This document shows positions 17,597 through 26,312 of a DNA stretch of 64,000 nt, piece after piece. The notes below the pieces were generated by a model. It searched no databases. It had not been told where the DNA came from and saw only the letters and a program-made list of their open reading frames with translations. How positions within the stretch are numbered: position 1 is the stretch's first letter; the number at the start of each line of letters is the position of its first letter. The translations under genes were made by a program, and so were the position numbers. Origin of the DNA: G963677085 sp963677085. GTDB taxonomy: Bacteria; Planctomycetota; Planctomycetia; Pirellulales; Thermoguttaceae. The stretch covers positions 3,162,001 to 3,226,000 of the forward strand of contig CAXXFH010000004.1 in the NCBI GenBank assembly GCA_963677085.2, given 5' to 3'.

Positions 17597-17664
17597 TGCC
17601 ACTGGCTCTGCCAGTGCCCGTGACCGCGGGCAAGTTCGCACTGGAAGAGCCAGTGGCACACGAA
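17597..17664. repeat. GTGTGCCACTGGCTC hairpin repeat upstream of DUF1559 (cassette 3)
   Basis: Long hairpin: GTGTGCCACTGGCTCTGCCA pairs with CACTGGAAGAGCCAGTGGCACAC across a GC-rich loop. It lies between the PEP-CTERM gene and the DUF1559 gene, 73 bp before its ATG, the same gene interval that holds hairpin elements in cassettes 2 and 4. Related GCCACTGGCTG sequence occurs at about 48980. Confidence 0.65.
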
Positions 17665-17736
17665 GATATGATTCCTCGATTACGAGACGCTCCGCTAGAT
17701 AGGATTGCCGGAGACTCAGACGCGATAAGGTGATGG

Positions 17737-18684
17737 ATGATCGCACGAAAACGTTTTGCCAGGGCCTTTACCCTCGTCGAACTGCTGGTGGTAATTGCCA
17801 TCATCGGGATTTTGATCGCGCTGCTTCTGCCGGCGGTCCAGTCGGCCCGGGAAGCGGCGCGGCGGATGCAGTGTAGTAACAACCTGCGGCAGTTGGGGCT
17901 GGCGCTGCACAACTATCATACGGCGTTAAGCGTGTTTCCGCCCGGCGGCATCTCGCGGCAGCAAGTCAACGGCCAGTGGCAGGGCAACGAACTGAGCTTC
18001 CTGGTGATGTTGTTGCCTTACCTGGAACAGAAGCCGCTTTACGACCAAGTCGACTTCGACTGCGATCACTATAACGGCTCAGGGAAACTCGACATCGGCC
18101 TGACGTCCATCTCCGCTTTGCTCTGCCCGAGCTGTCCGGAAGATCGGTCCAACCTTGACGGCACTTCGGAATGTTGGCCGAAAGATGCGACCGGTCAGAA
18201 GACTTACACCACGCACTACGTGGGCGTGATGGGGCCGCTCGGTACCAATCCATTTACGGGGCAGAAATATAAGGGCATCGTCCCCGAAGAAATGTGCGGT
18301 GAGTTTGCCACGCAGGGCCTACTCTATGCCGACAGCCACGTGCGGCTTCGCGACGTCACCGACGGCGCGTCGAATACCTTTGCCGTCGGCGAGATCTCCT
18401 GGGTAGGCTACCAGAAGTTCCGCGTCTGGATTCGTGGCTCCAGTATCAGCGGGCAATGTCAGGGGAGCACGAAGAACGTCTTTGAGCCAATCAACGGAGG
18501 CGCTGCATACGGCGATTTCAACAATGGCGCCTTCGGCAGCGAGCATCCCGGCGGCGCCCAGTTCCTGATGGCCGACGGCTCCGTCCACTTCGTCTCGGAA
18601 ACGATCGCCGACAGCATCTATCGCGCCACCGCGAGCCGTAACGGCAACGAGGTCGAAACGGTCACGACCACGGCCGGGAAATGA
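17737..18684 (+). CDS. DUF1559 pseudopilin-like protein (cassette 3)
   Basis: 315 residues. N-terminal 'RAFTLVELLVVIAIIG' plus 'ILIALLLPAVQSAREAARR'; then 'MQCSNNLRQLGLALHNYHTA', 'DSHVRLRDVTDGASNTFAVG' and the H-X9-DG block 'HPGGAQFLMADGSVHFV'. The N-terminal half is almost identical to the cassette-2 protein also at DNA level, so these are recent duplicates or have undergone conversion. It is the last gene of the cassette, followed by inverted-repeat DNA. Confidence 0.88.
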   Translation: MIARKRFARAFTLVELLVVIAIIGILIALLLPAVQSAREAARRMQCSNNLRQLGLALHNYHTALSVFPPGGISRQQVNGQWQGNELSFLVMLLPYLEQKPLYDQVDFDCDHYNGSGKLDIGLTSISALLCPSCPEDRSNLDGTSECWPKDATGQKTYTTHYVGVMGPLGTNPFTGQKYKGIVPEEMCGEFATQGLLYADSHVRLRDVTDGASNTFAVGEISWVGYQKFRVWIRGSSISGQCQGSTKNVFEPINGGAAYGDFNNGAFGSEHPGGAQFLMADGSVHFVSETIADSIYRATASRNGNEVETVTTTAGK

Positions 18685-18705
18685 TTCTCGTCCGGTTCAT
18701 CTCAC

Positions 18706-18888
18706 CTGGTTCCCAAGCTCCGGCTTGGGAACCCTCGTCCCAGAAGCTCTGCTTCGAGGAATGCGGTTTTAGGCTGTCGGTAGCCATAGACTGGACGTCA
18801 CCGGAACTGCATAGCGACCGGCGCGGGCATGTCGCGTCAGCGAAGCAGAGCTTCGCGGAAGCCCGTTCCCAAGCTGGAGCTTGGGAAC
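18706..18888. repeat. Nested inverted repeats (GGTTCCCAAGCT hairpins flanking an AAGCTCTGCTTCG pair)
   Basis: Outer hairpins GGTTCCCAAGCTCCGGCTTG at 18706-18733 and GTTCCCAAGCTGGAGCTTGG at 18865-18888. Between them, AAGCTCTGCTTCG (about 18745) and CGAAGCAGAGCTT (about 18841) are perfect inverted repeats. The whole stretch can fold as one long structure. It sits between convergent genes (DUF1559 plus, rseP minus) and could end both transcripts. Single hairpins of the first type recur at 25022, 33207, 33688, 42410 and 56091. Confidence 0.65.
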
Positions 18889-18925
18889 GAGTGAATTCAT
18901 TGGTCATTCGGCCACCGCTGGTCGC

Positions 18926-21148
18926 CTACTGCCGCGAGATCAGGCCCAGGTCGAGCCCGAGCACCCAGAACATTAGGGTGAGGATGAATGCCAGGCCGAT
19001 GTAGGTGAGCACGAGTTGGATGCGCTCGTCGGCCGGTTTGCCGCGGATGCCTTCCCAGGCCAGGAGGATCATGTGCCCGCCGTCTAACAACGGGATTGGC
19101 AGGAAGTTGATCACCGCCAGGTTGGCGCTTAAAAGCGTGAGGAAGATCAGCAAGTCGGCAAAGCTCTTTTCGGCCGCGCTCTTGGCGACCACGAAGATCG
19201 AGATAGGCCCACCCAACGCCCGGGGCGACACCTGGGAACCCAGCTTGCGAATAAAACGATACACCAGCAGCGTGGCGTTAAGGGTTTCTTCGCCACCCCA
19301 TTGAATTGCCTGGCCGAGGTTCGCTGCTCGTTGGGTGTAGTACTCCGACTGCAGGATCAATCCCCGGTCGGGATTAAACCAGGTGGGGTCGTCCTTCAAG
19401 CCGAGCGTGGCCGACAACTCCTCGTCCTGCCGTCGCCAGGTGAGTTCTACCGTTGTGCCAGGCAGGGCATTTTGCAGGAAGTTGATGAAGAAGGGCCAAT
19501 TGCGCTCCTCATCGCTGAACTTCAGGGTCAGTTCGGTTTGCTCGGGTTGTTCCTCGGCCTTTTCATTGCCGGCTTCACCGTCGGCCGGTGGCGGCAGGAT
19601 TTTCGCCGAGACGATTTCGTCGCCGTTCTGTAGACCGGCCTTCGCGGCGGGGAAGCCGTCGATGGTGGAGTTCACCCGGCCGAGCACGCGATAGGCCACG
19701 CCCAACGAGGGCACGCTTATCGGACTGCCCGGCACCCAGGACGATTCATACCAATCGGCCTTACGCAAGGGCACTTCGACGTCGACCGGGCCTTTTTCGC
19801 CAGCTCGTTCCAGGGTAAGAACCACCGTTTGACCACCTTGGCGTGCGAGTCGCTCGGGCAAGGTCATGGGATCGCCGGGAAGTTCGCCGTCGATCTGTAC
19901 AATCTTGTCGCCCGGCAGAATTCCTGCCGCCATGGCGGGCGATTCGTCTTGCACGGCGCTGATCGTACCCATCTCCATGACCAATCCCAACCGGTGCATG
20001 GGATTCGGCGGCACGTCGATGGTCAATTCCTCGGGACTTCCGTTCTTCTCGGCAGACGGTCGTTCCACGGTGAACTGCAATGTTTTCTCAGGGTGTGTGG
20101 CCAGATAGGCATGCAGTTGCGTATAGGTTTCGAGCGGCTTCCCGTCGATTTTCACAATCCGATCGTTTCGTTCAAACGCCGGTTTGGCCTGGGCGGCTGC
20201 CGAGCCGGGCCAGGCGGCGAAGGGGAGCCGCTTTCCGGCAACCACCGGTACGTAGGAATTACTAATACCGATCCGCGGCAACAGCCCGTCTTGTTTGGGT
20301 TTCACGACAAACGTCAGTGGTTCTTCCGCGCCCGGCCGTTCGACGGTGATCGACACGCCCTCGTCGAGGTTGTCGCCCAGGGAGATGGCTTCTTGCAGAT
20401 CGCGGAATTTCTCGATGGGCTTTCCGGCCACGTCGACCAGCCGGTCGCCGACCTTCATATTTCCCTGCCACGCGGCCATACCCGGCTCGACCGAACCGAC
20501 CGTGGCCGCCACCTGTTGGACGCCCAGCGAGTAAGCGACCACGGCCATCACGAAGGCGAAGATCACGTTCATGATCACGCCCGCCGAGATGATGGCCATC
20601 CGCTTAGGAACGCTTTGAGCGAGAAAACTGCGGGGATCGTAGAGGGCCTGTTCGGCTTCGGTGACGCTGGAAGAGGCGGGCTGCGACGGTTTTTCGGCTT
20701 CATCGCCGGCCATATCGCTCGCTGTGTCACCTGTCGCTTCCGCCGAAGAAGCCGATGCCACGGCGGGCTGATTTTCGCTAGTATTTTCGTCCGACTCCTC
20801 AGACGCTTCCGCACTGGTATCCTCGGCCGGTTTTTGCCGGGCGCGCTCCATTTCTTCACGCAATTTCGCCGGATTGTCTTCCTGACCGAGCATCTTCACG
20901 TAGCCACCCAAGGGGAGCACGCCGATGCCATACTCTGTTTCGCCCCATTGGAACTTGCAGAACTTCCAGCCTCCGATATCGAAGCCCAGATAGAACTTTT
21001 CGCACTTTACCCCACAGGCCTTGGCCACGAGGAAGTGGCCCAACTCATGGACGAAGATCACGAAGCCCAGGCCAATGGCCACCTGTAAAATGGCAATCCA
21101 CGCGCCGAGGTCGAGCCAGCCACTGGCGGCGATCAAGTAGCAATCCAA
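18926..21148 (-). CDS. rseP: RseP-like site-2 membrane metalloprotease with PDZ domains
   Basis: 740 residues from a TTG start at 21148, preceded by GGAGG 7 nt upstream; no ATG is in frame near the conserved N-terminus. The start overlaps the end of dxr by 16 bp. The zinc motif HELGH is residues 34-38 in the first helix ('FVIFVHELGHFLVAK'); the third zinc-ligand region is near the C-terminus ('FLPIPLLDGGHMILLAWEG'). Between them are PDZ-like segments ('VGSVEPGMAAWQGNMKVGDR', 'PAMAAGILPGDKIVQIDG', 'GFPAAKAGLQNGDEIV'). Much longer than E. coli RseP (about 450 residues), partly because of an acidic Ser/Glu/Ala-rich insert at ~105-165. Role: intramembrane cleavage, typically of anti-sigma factors or signal peptides. 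Confidence 0.9.
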   Translation of the reverse strand: MDCYLIAASGWLDLGAWIAILQVAIGLGFVIFVHELGHFLVAKACGVKCEKFYLGFDIGGWKFCKFQWGETEYGIGVLPLGGYVKMLGQEDNPAKLREEMERARQKPAEDTSAEASEESDENTSENQPAVASASSAEATGDTASDMAGDEAEKPSQPASSSVTEAEQALYDPRSFLAQSVPKRMAIISAGVIMNVIFAFVMAVVAYSLGVQQVAATVGSVEPGMAAWQGNMKVGDRLVDVAGKPIEKFRDLQEAISLGDNLDEGVSITVERPGAEEPLTFVVKPKQDGLLPRIGISNSYVPVVAGKRLPFAAWPGSAAAQAKPAFERNDRIVKIDGKPLETYTQLHAYLATHPEKTLQFTVERPSAEKNGSPEELTIDVPPNPMHRLGLVMEMGTISAVQDESPAMAAGILPGDKIVQIDGELPGDPMTLPERLARQGGQTVVLTLERAGEKGPVDVEVPLRKADWYESSWVPGSPISVPSLGVAYRVLGRVNSTIDGFPAAKAGLQNGDEIVSAKILPPPADGEAGNEKAEEQPEQTELTLKFSDEERNWPFFINFLQNALPGTTVELTWRRQDEELSATLGLKDDPTWFNPDRGLILQSEYYTQRAANLGQAIQWGGEETLNATLLVYRFIRKLGSQVSPRALGGPISIFVVAKSAAEKSFADLLIFLTLLSANLAVINFLPIPLLDGGHMILLAWEGIRGKPADERIQLVLTYIGLAFILTLMFWVLGLDLGLISRQ

Positions 21149-22296
21149 TGCAAAACCTCCTGACGAGCCCAACCATCCAGATCGAGAAGCTGTGATAAGG
21201 TGGGGTTGGGGTCGAAGTTGTGATGGTCCAATACGCGACGACAGGCAGGCACGATGTCGGCAAAGCCCAAGTGGCCGTCCAAAAAGGCAGCCACCGCGGC
21301 TTCGTTGGCCCCGTTGAGGACCGCTCCGGCGGTTCCACCCGCCCGGGCGACCTCGAGGCCCAACTCCAACGCGCCGAACCGCTCGAAGTCGGGCGGTTCG
21401 AACTGAAGGCACATCGCCTGGGTCCAGTCGAGACGGGCCGCGACCGACCGTTGTCGCTCGGGCCAGTACAACGCGTACTGGATGGGGAGTTTCATGTCGG
21501 GAGGGCTCAGTTGCGCAATAACCGAACCATCCTTATATTCTACCATCGAGTGAACAATCGACTGAGGATGAATCATCACGCCGATCTGGTCCGGATTCAA
21601 GTCGAATAGCCATCGGGCCTCGATGATTTCGAGGGCTTTGTTCATCATCGTGGCCGAATCGACTGTGATCTTTGGCCCCATATTCCAGGTCGGGTGGGCC
21701 AGGGCCTCGGCGACGGTCACCTTTTCGAGCTGCTGGGCCGTGTAAGTCCGAAACGGCCCCCCGCTGGCAGTAAGCACCACCCGCTCGACTTCGTCGCGCT
21801 GCCCCGCTCGCAGGGCCTGAAACACGGCACTGTGCTCGCTATCGACCGGCAACAGGGGGGCCTGTTTCTGTTCGGCCAGTCGAGTGACCAGGGGGCCGCC
21901 GACGACCAAGCTCTCTTTGTTGGCCAGGGCCACGGTTTTGCCGGCTTCCAGGGCTGCCCAGGTTCCTTCCAGGCCGGCACGTCCCACGATGGCCGACACG
22001 ACGATATCCACGTCGGCGGCGGTAACCGCGTTGGCCAGGGCCTTGGGACCCACTAACAGTTCGACCCCCTTGGGAAGGGATGTCCAATCCTGGGCGGCAG
22101 CGGCCGTCGGATCGGTCACGACGATCTGTGGTGGCTGGAACGCCTGGGCCTGTTCGAGCAACTGCTGCGTGCTTGAGTGGGCCGTCAGCAGCACGGCCTT
22201 CAGCATGCCCTGCGAGGCCTCGATAACCTCCAGCGTGCTGCGGCCGATGCTCCCGGTCGAACCCAAGACGGCGACATTCCTCACACGGTTGGCCAT
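21133..22296 (-). CDS. dxr: 1-deoxy-D-xylulose 5-phosphate reductoisomerase
   Basis: 387 residues, normal length. Makes 2-C-methyl-D-erythritol 4-phosphate from DXP with NADPH, the first committed step of the MEP isoprenoid pathway. NADPH-binding motif 'VAVLGSTGSIGRSTLEVI' at ~8-25; 'ALANKESLVVGG' (~122-133); the metal/substrate segment 'LLPVDSEHSAVFQ' (~148-160); 'LTASGGPFR'; and the late 'NGANEAAVAAFLDG'. The gene is followed by rseP with overlapping ends, a common dxr-rseP order, so the two are translationally coupled. Confidence 0.96.
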   Translation of the reverse strand: MANRVRNVAVLGSTGSIGRSTLEVIEASQGMLKAVLLTAHSSTQQLLEQAQAFQPPQIVVTDPTAAAAQDWTSLPKGVELLVGPKALANAVTAADVDIVVSAIVGRAGLEGTWAALEAGKTVALANKESLVVGGPLVTRLAEQKQAPLLPVDSEHSAVFQALRAGQRDEVERVVLTASGGPFRTYTAQQLEKVTVAEALAHPTWNMGPKITVDSATMMNKALEIIEARWLFDLNPDQIGVMIHPQSIVHSMVEYKDGSVIAQLSPPDMKLPIQYALYWPERQRSVAARLDWTQAMCLQFEPPDFERFGALELGLEVARAGGTAGAVLNGANEAAVAAFLDGHLGFADIVPACRRVLDHHNFDPNPTLSQLLDLDGWARQEVLHWIAT

Positions 22297-22890
22297 ATAC
22301 GGATGTCTGTCGGCGCTAGTGCCTTGTCAATCTTCGAGTGACCTGTAGGGTGTCAGTGGCAACTTGTCCGCCACTGCTGACGCAAAGGCAGTCAAGCTGC
22401 CCATGGCACCCAACCTGCCCTTTTCCTTTGACGCCACGCTAGCGACACTTGCCTTGCTCGTGGGGGGGGCCGTGTCGTCGTGCAAAAAAACGCGAGGGTT
22501 CATTGTACGGAGGCCTTCGCCCCCCAGCAACCCAACTCGCGCCGGCTGCGTAAGACTTGGTATCGCGTGACTCTCGTTTCCGACAGTTGGACATCAATGG
22601 CGGCTACAAAACCACAATCGCCAAGCTTCAATGACCGATGAAGCACCAAGCACGAATGACCAACAATCGAGGCGATATACCCCCCGGCTGACTGCCACGG
22701 TTGGTCATTGAAGAATTGGGGATTGGCATTTCATTGGTCATTCTGGCTCGGTCATTGGTTTTTCGTCTCTGCGGTAGCTAGCCATTAAGCGCTCGCGCAA
22801 ACAATCCGCCCTCTGCCCGGCAACGTCTGAAATGGTATGATTAAGAAAGCGCTTACGCGTATAAGAAAGAATCAAGGGGATAAGGGTTAA
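22297..22890. other. Gene-free divergent region between dxr and ftsH
   Basis: No convincing coding frame. Contains the GGGTGCCA-type repeat at 22348-22411 and, at about 22627-22745, a set of repeated and inverted 'CAATGACC'/'GGTCATTG' words (for example TTGGTCATTGAAGAATTGGG and CATTGGTCATTC). The last 100 bp are AT-richer (CGCTTACGCGTATAAGAAAG) and probably hold the ftsH promoter. Confidence 0.5.
22348..22411. repeat. GGGTGCCA...TGGCACCC interspersed repeat, copy C
   Basis: GGGTGTCAGTGGCAACTTGT then CCGCCACTGCTG and CAAGCTGCCCATGGCACCC. Same organisation as 644-707. Confidence 0.65.
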
Positions 22891-25014
22891 ATGGAACAGA
22901 AGAAACGTCCTCCGGAGTCCGATCGGCAATCATCAGACCGCAAGCCTCCGTCTTCCGGGGGGAATATGGTCTGGTACCTCCTGGCGTTGGGGCTGGGCAC
23001 TCTGCTGCTGGTCACCGTGTGGCAGAACCCTCGCGATGTGGAGATTACGTGGAACCACTTGCAGGACCTGATCGAACAGGGGGCTCCCGACCGGAATTCG
23101 GACGCCTCGATCGAAATCCACACGACCAGCCGCGGCAAGCCGGTTACCATCCGTTACTCGGACCTCTCCGATCTGCAATTTGACCGCGACCGAATCACCG
23201 GCAAGGTGAAAATGGAGGTGATCGAGCCCTCTGAAGCGACCGACTCGGCGACCGGTGCCAAGAATGCCGCTGAAGAGAAAACCGACGAAAAGAAAGCCGA
23301 CGCTGAGGAAGATTCCAAAGTTCGGTTCAACACCTACTGCCGTGGGCTGGAAGACGACAACGGTCGGATCGCCATGCTTGCCCGCAGCATGGGCTTCGAG
23401 GTGCGAGGCGAAAAAGACCCCAGCGGCTGGCAAACGTGGGTGCCCATGTTCGTGCTGATGGGCCTCATCCTGCTGGTCTTCTTCCTGATGATGCGGCGCC
23501 TTGGCGGTACCGGTTCGGCCATGGCCTTCGGCCGTTCGCGTGGCAAGCTCATCGCCCAGGAAGATATTGGGGTGACGTTCGACGACGTGGCCGGCATCGA
23601 AGAGGCCGTCGACGAATTGCGCGAGGTGGTCGACTTCCTTGGCAAGCCCGAGAAGTATCAGAACCTCGGCGGCCGGATCCCCAAGGGTGTGCTGTTGGTG
23701 GGACCTCCCGGCACGGGCAAAACCCTGTTGGCCAAGGCCATCGCCGGCGAGGCGGGCGTGCCGTTTTTCAGTATCTCGGGCTCCGACTTCGTCGAGATGT
23801 TCGTCGGCGTGGGTGCCGCTCGAGTGCGCGACATGTTTCAACAGGCCCAGGCCAAGGCTCCCTGCATTGTGTTCATCGATGAGTTGGACGCCCTGGGAAA
23901 AACCCGGGGTTCCAGCGTGGTCGGCGGCCATGACGAACGCGAGCAAACGCTCAACGCGCTGCTGGTCGAGATGGACGGTTTTTCGTCGAACAGCGGGGTC
24001 ATCGTTCTGGCGGCCACCAACCGTCCCGAGACACTCGATCCGGCCCTGCTGCGACCCGGGCGTTTCGACCGCCATGTGCTGGTCGACCGGCCCGACGTAC
24101 GCGGTCGCGAAGAAATTCTCAACGTCCACGTTCAAAACGTGAAACTCGACGATTCGGTCGATTTGAAGAAGATCGCCGAGATTACCTCGGGCTTCGTTGG
24201 GGCCGATTTGGCCAACCTGGTCAACGAAGCGGCCCTATTGGCCGCCCGGGAGGACAAGCCGGCGGTAACCATGCAAGAGTTTACCGAAGGCGTGGAGCGA
24301 GTGACCACTGGCCTGGAGAAGAAACAGCGGATTATCCAGGAAGACGAGAAGCAGCGGGTGGCTTACCACGAAAGCGCCCACGCTCTGGTGGCCTACAGCC
24401 TGCCCAATACCGACCCGGTCCACAAGGTTTCGATTATTCCGCGTGGTCTGGCCGCCTTGGGCTACACCATGCAGCGTCCCGAGGGCGATCGGTATCTGAT
24501 GACCAAGAGCGAACTGGAAAGCCGTATCCAGGTGTTGCTGGCCGGCACGCTGGCCGAGGAGATGATCTTCGACGACGTATCGACCGGCGCCCAGAACGAC
24601 CTGCAAAGGGCGACCGAGTTGGCCCGGAGCATGGTCATGGATTACGGTATGAGCCGTTTGGGACGGGTGAACTATCGCGAGAACGGCCGCAGTTTGTTTC
24701 TTGGCGGCCAGGATGAGTTTCCCCGTGACCGTACGCACAGCGAGCATACGGCCCGAGAGATCGACGAAGAGATTCACTACATTGTGGAGCAGTCGCAAGA
24801 GAAGGCGGGCGAGATTCTCCGCACGCGGCGCGCCGCACTCGAGGCCCTGGCCGTACGACTGATCGAGAAGGAAGTGATCGACTTCGACGAACTCAAGGAG
24901 GTGATCGAAAGTGGTTCACCCAGCCCGATGATTGTGCCCGGTACCGACAACGTAACCAAGCGCCCGGCCGAAAAGCCCGAGGCGGGCGGAGCAGGCGAAG
25001 CGGCCGGAGGGTAA
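22891..25014 (+). CDS. ftsH: ATP-dependent membrane zinc metalloprotease FtsH
   Basis: 707 residues. Two membrane helices (~29-47 'MVWYLLALGLGTLLLVTVW' and ~185-205) flank a periplasmic domain with a charged low-complexity insert ('TDEKKADAEEDSK'). AAA+ domain: Walker A 'GPPGTGKT' at residues 271-278, Walker B 'CIVFIDELD' near 329, and an SRH region with 'LLRPGRFDRHV'. Zinc protease motif 'HESAH' is residues 493-497; a third zinc ligand region 'TGAQNDLQRATELARSMV' follows. It degrades misfolded membrane proteins and short-lived regulators. Monocistronic here; a hairpin lies 8 bp after the stop. Confidence 0.97.
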   Translation: MEQKKRPPESDRQSSDRKPPSSGGNMVWYLLALGLGTLLLVTVWQNPRDVEITWNHLQDLIEQGAPDRNSDASIEIHTTSRGKPVTIRYSDLSDLQFDRDRITGKVKMEVIEPSEATDSATGAKNAAEEKTDEKKADAEEDSKVRFNTYCRGLEDDNGRIAMLARSMGFEVRGEKDPSGWQTWVPMFVLMGLILLVFFLMMRRLGGTGSAMAFGRSRGKLIAQEDIGVTFDDVAGIEEAVDELREVVDFLGKPEKYQNLGGRIPKGVLLVGPPGTGKTLLAKAIAGEAGVPFFSISGSDFVEMFVGVGAARVRDMFQQAQAKAPCIVFIDELDALGKTRGSSVVGGHDEREQTLNALLVEMDGFSSNSGVIVLAATNRPETLDPALLRPGRFDRHVLVDRPDVRGREEILNVHVQNVKLDDSVDLKKIAEITSGFVGADLANLVNEAALLAAREDKPAVTMQEFTEGVERVTTGLEKKQRIIQEDEKQRVAYHESAHALVAYSLPNTDPVHKVSIIPRGLAALGYTMQRPEGDRYLMTKSELESRIQVLLAGTLAEEMIFDDVSTGAQNDLQRATELARSMVMDYGMSRLGRVNYRENGRSLFLGGQDEFPRDRTHSEHTAREIDEEIHYIVEQSQEKAGEILRTRRAALEALAVRLIEKEVIDFDELKEVIESGSPSPMIVPGTDNVTKRPAEKPEAGGAGEAAGG

Positions 25015-25021
25015 GATTTTT

Positions 25022-25049
25022 CTGGTTCCCACGCTTTGTGTGGGACCAG
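25022..25049 (+). terminator. Hairpin after ftsH
   Basis: CTGGTTCCCACGCTTTGTGT continuing GGGACCAG: a GGTTCCCAC/GTGTGGGACC stem just after the ftsH stop. No T-run follows, so it may be a dispersed hairpin repeat rather than a classic intrinsic terminator. It sits between convergent ftsH and the phosphoesterase gene. Confidence 0.5.
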
Positions 25050-25082
25050 GAAACAGCAAACTGAATCGGTTCACCAGCGCTG

Positions 25083-25991
25083 CTACGTCCGCCACTTCAA
25101 CGCATGGCGTTCGCCCTGTTTCGGATGTTTCCGGTCGAGGCTGTGGAGAGTCAGCGTGGCACCATTGGCGGCCAGTTGGGTGTCGACCCAACCTCGCGGC
25201 TGTGTCGGTTGAAACAGCCATGCGGTCGTGGGAATGTTGACTAGATACAGGCCGTCGTGTTGTGTAACACTCCAACGATGGCTGTGTCCGAAGAAATAGG
25301 CTTTGACCTGTTTGCGGGGTACGATCACTTCGAGCAGCTTGGTCGAATCCTGCAACCCACTACCGGCTTCGTTTTCCTGCAAGTTATGATGCGCGACCAG
25401 CAGGGCCGGCTTATCGGCATGGGCATCGAGCGCGTCGGCGAGCCACTTAAGTTGCGTTTCGCCGAGCCGGCCGGGCGTGAAATTGGTCTTCTGCAGGGAA
25501 TCGAGCAGGAACCAATTGGCGTAGGGCGTAGCGAGGATCGAGACGTGTTTGTCGGCCGCGGTGGGTTTGCCTTGCGGCCGACACTCGGGCACGGCGGCGT
25601 AGAAGTTCTCGCGGTGGTCGTGATTGCCCAGCGCGAAGTGAACATTCACTCCCTGTTCGCGCAGCGGCTGAACCATCTCGGTCAGCACGGCATAATCGCC
25701 CGGCTTGCCTTCGATGTACACGCAGTCGCCGGCGATAATGGCACCGGCCGGTCGGCTCTTCATCGTAAGAATTTGATTAGCCGCTTGGGCGAAGTTGTCG
25801 GCCGGTTTTACATCGTGGTGTGCGCGATCGCGATGCTCCCAGATGTGGCTGTCGGCCAACAAGGCCCAATGATTGGGGTTGCCCGAGGGCGATGTGGCCC
25901 AAGCGTGCTGCGGAAGCAAGAGGCCCACACCGGTGGCCACCGTGCCGGCCAGAAACTCACGTCGTGAAATCGCGGGGAGATGAACGGGCAT
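25083..25991 (-). CDS. Tat-exported metallophosphoesterase (calcineurin-like)
   Basis: 302 residues from the ATG at 25991, chosen because GGAG lies 7 nt upstream and because it places the Tat motif near the start ('ISRREFLAGTVATGVGLLLP'). Phosphoesterase motifs appear in order: 'LLADSHIW' (D-x-H), 'AIIAGDCVY' (G-D), 'FALGNHDHRE' (GNHD), 'LLVAHHNLQ' and 'YFFGHSHRW' (GHxH), so the two-metal site looks complete. The second position of the usual GDxxY motif is Cys ('GDCVY'). Acts outside the cytoplasm on a phosphoester; the substrate is not predictable. Confidence 0.88.
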   Translation of the reverse strand: MPVHLPAISRREFLAGTVATGVGLLLPQHAWATSPSGNPNHWALLADSHIWEHRDRAHHDVKPADNFAQAANQILTMKSRPAGAIIAGDCVYIEGKPGDYAVLTEMVQPLREQGVNVHFALGNHDHRENFYAAVPECRPQGKPTAADKHVSILATPYANWFLLDSLQKTNFTPGRLGETQLKWLADALDAHADKPALLVAHHNLQENEAGSGLQDSTKLLEVIVPRKQVKAYFFGHSHRWSVTQHDGLYLVNIPTTAWLFQPTQPRGWVDTQLAANGATLTLHSLDRKHPKQGERHALKWRT

Positions 25992-26312
25992 GGTGTTTCT
26001 CCAACTGGTGGCAACGAGGGGAGTGTTTCGTGGGGGCCACGACAAGCCAATTCCGACGAAAACGGTGGCAAACCGTGTAGTCTCAGGTATCCGGCTTCCT
26101 GGACATTTGCCGCTTGCCCTCTCTTGCCGACTACCTGAAACTCCCCAATTGTCGCCGACCGTTGGGTAATGTCAAGTTCTGGGCAACTTCAAGAAACAAC
26201 GCGGCGGGTGGCAAACCGCGTTGGGGATTGCCAACCGCTGCATTTATTTGACATGCCGGCTTGGTGAACCGTGGCGTGTTGGTTTACACCGGCTGCTGAT
26301 TAGCGAAATGTG
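25992..26312. other. Intergenic region, nothing recognised
   Basis: 321 bp between two minus-strand genes. No coding frame, RNA or repeat family of the window is visible. It contains GGTGGCAAACCGC...GCGGCGGGTGGCAAACCGCG, a short direct repetition of unknown meaning, and should hold the phosphoesterase promoter at its right end. Confidence 0.3.

Noticed and set aside
19829..21088. 419-codon frame antisense to rseP
   Set aside because: His/Arg/Gly-rich shadow of the protease frame, which has HELGH, PDZ and LDGG motifs.
22933..24135. 400-codon frame antisense to ftsH
   Set aside because: Mirror frame of a strongly conserved gene in GC-rich DNA; His/Gly-rich with no domain.
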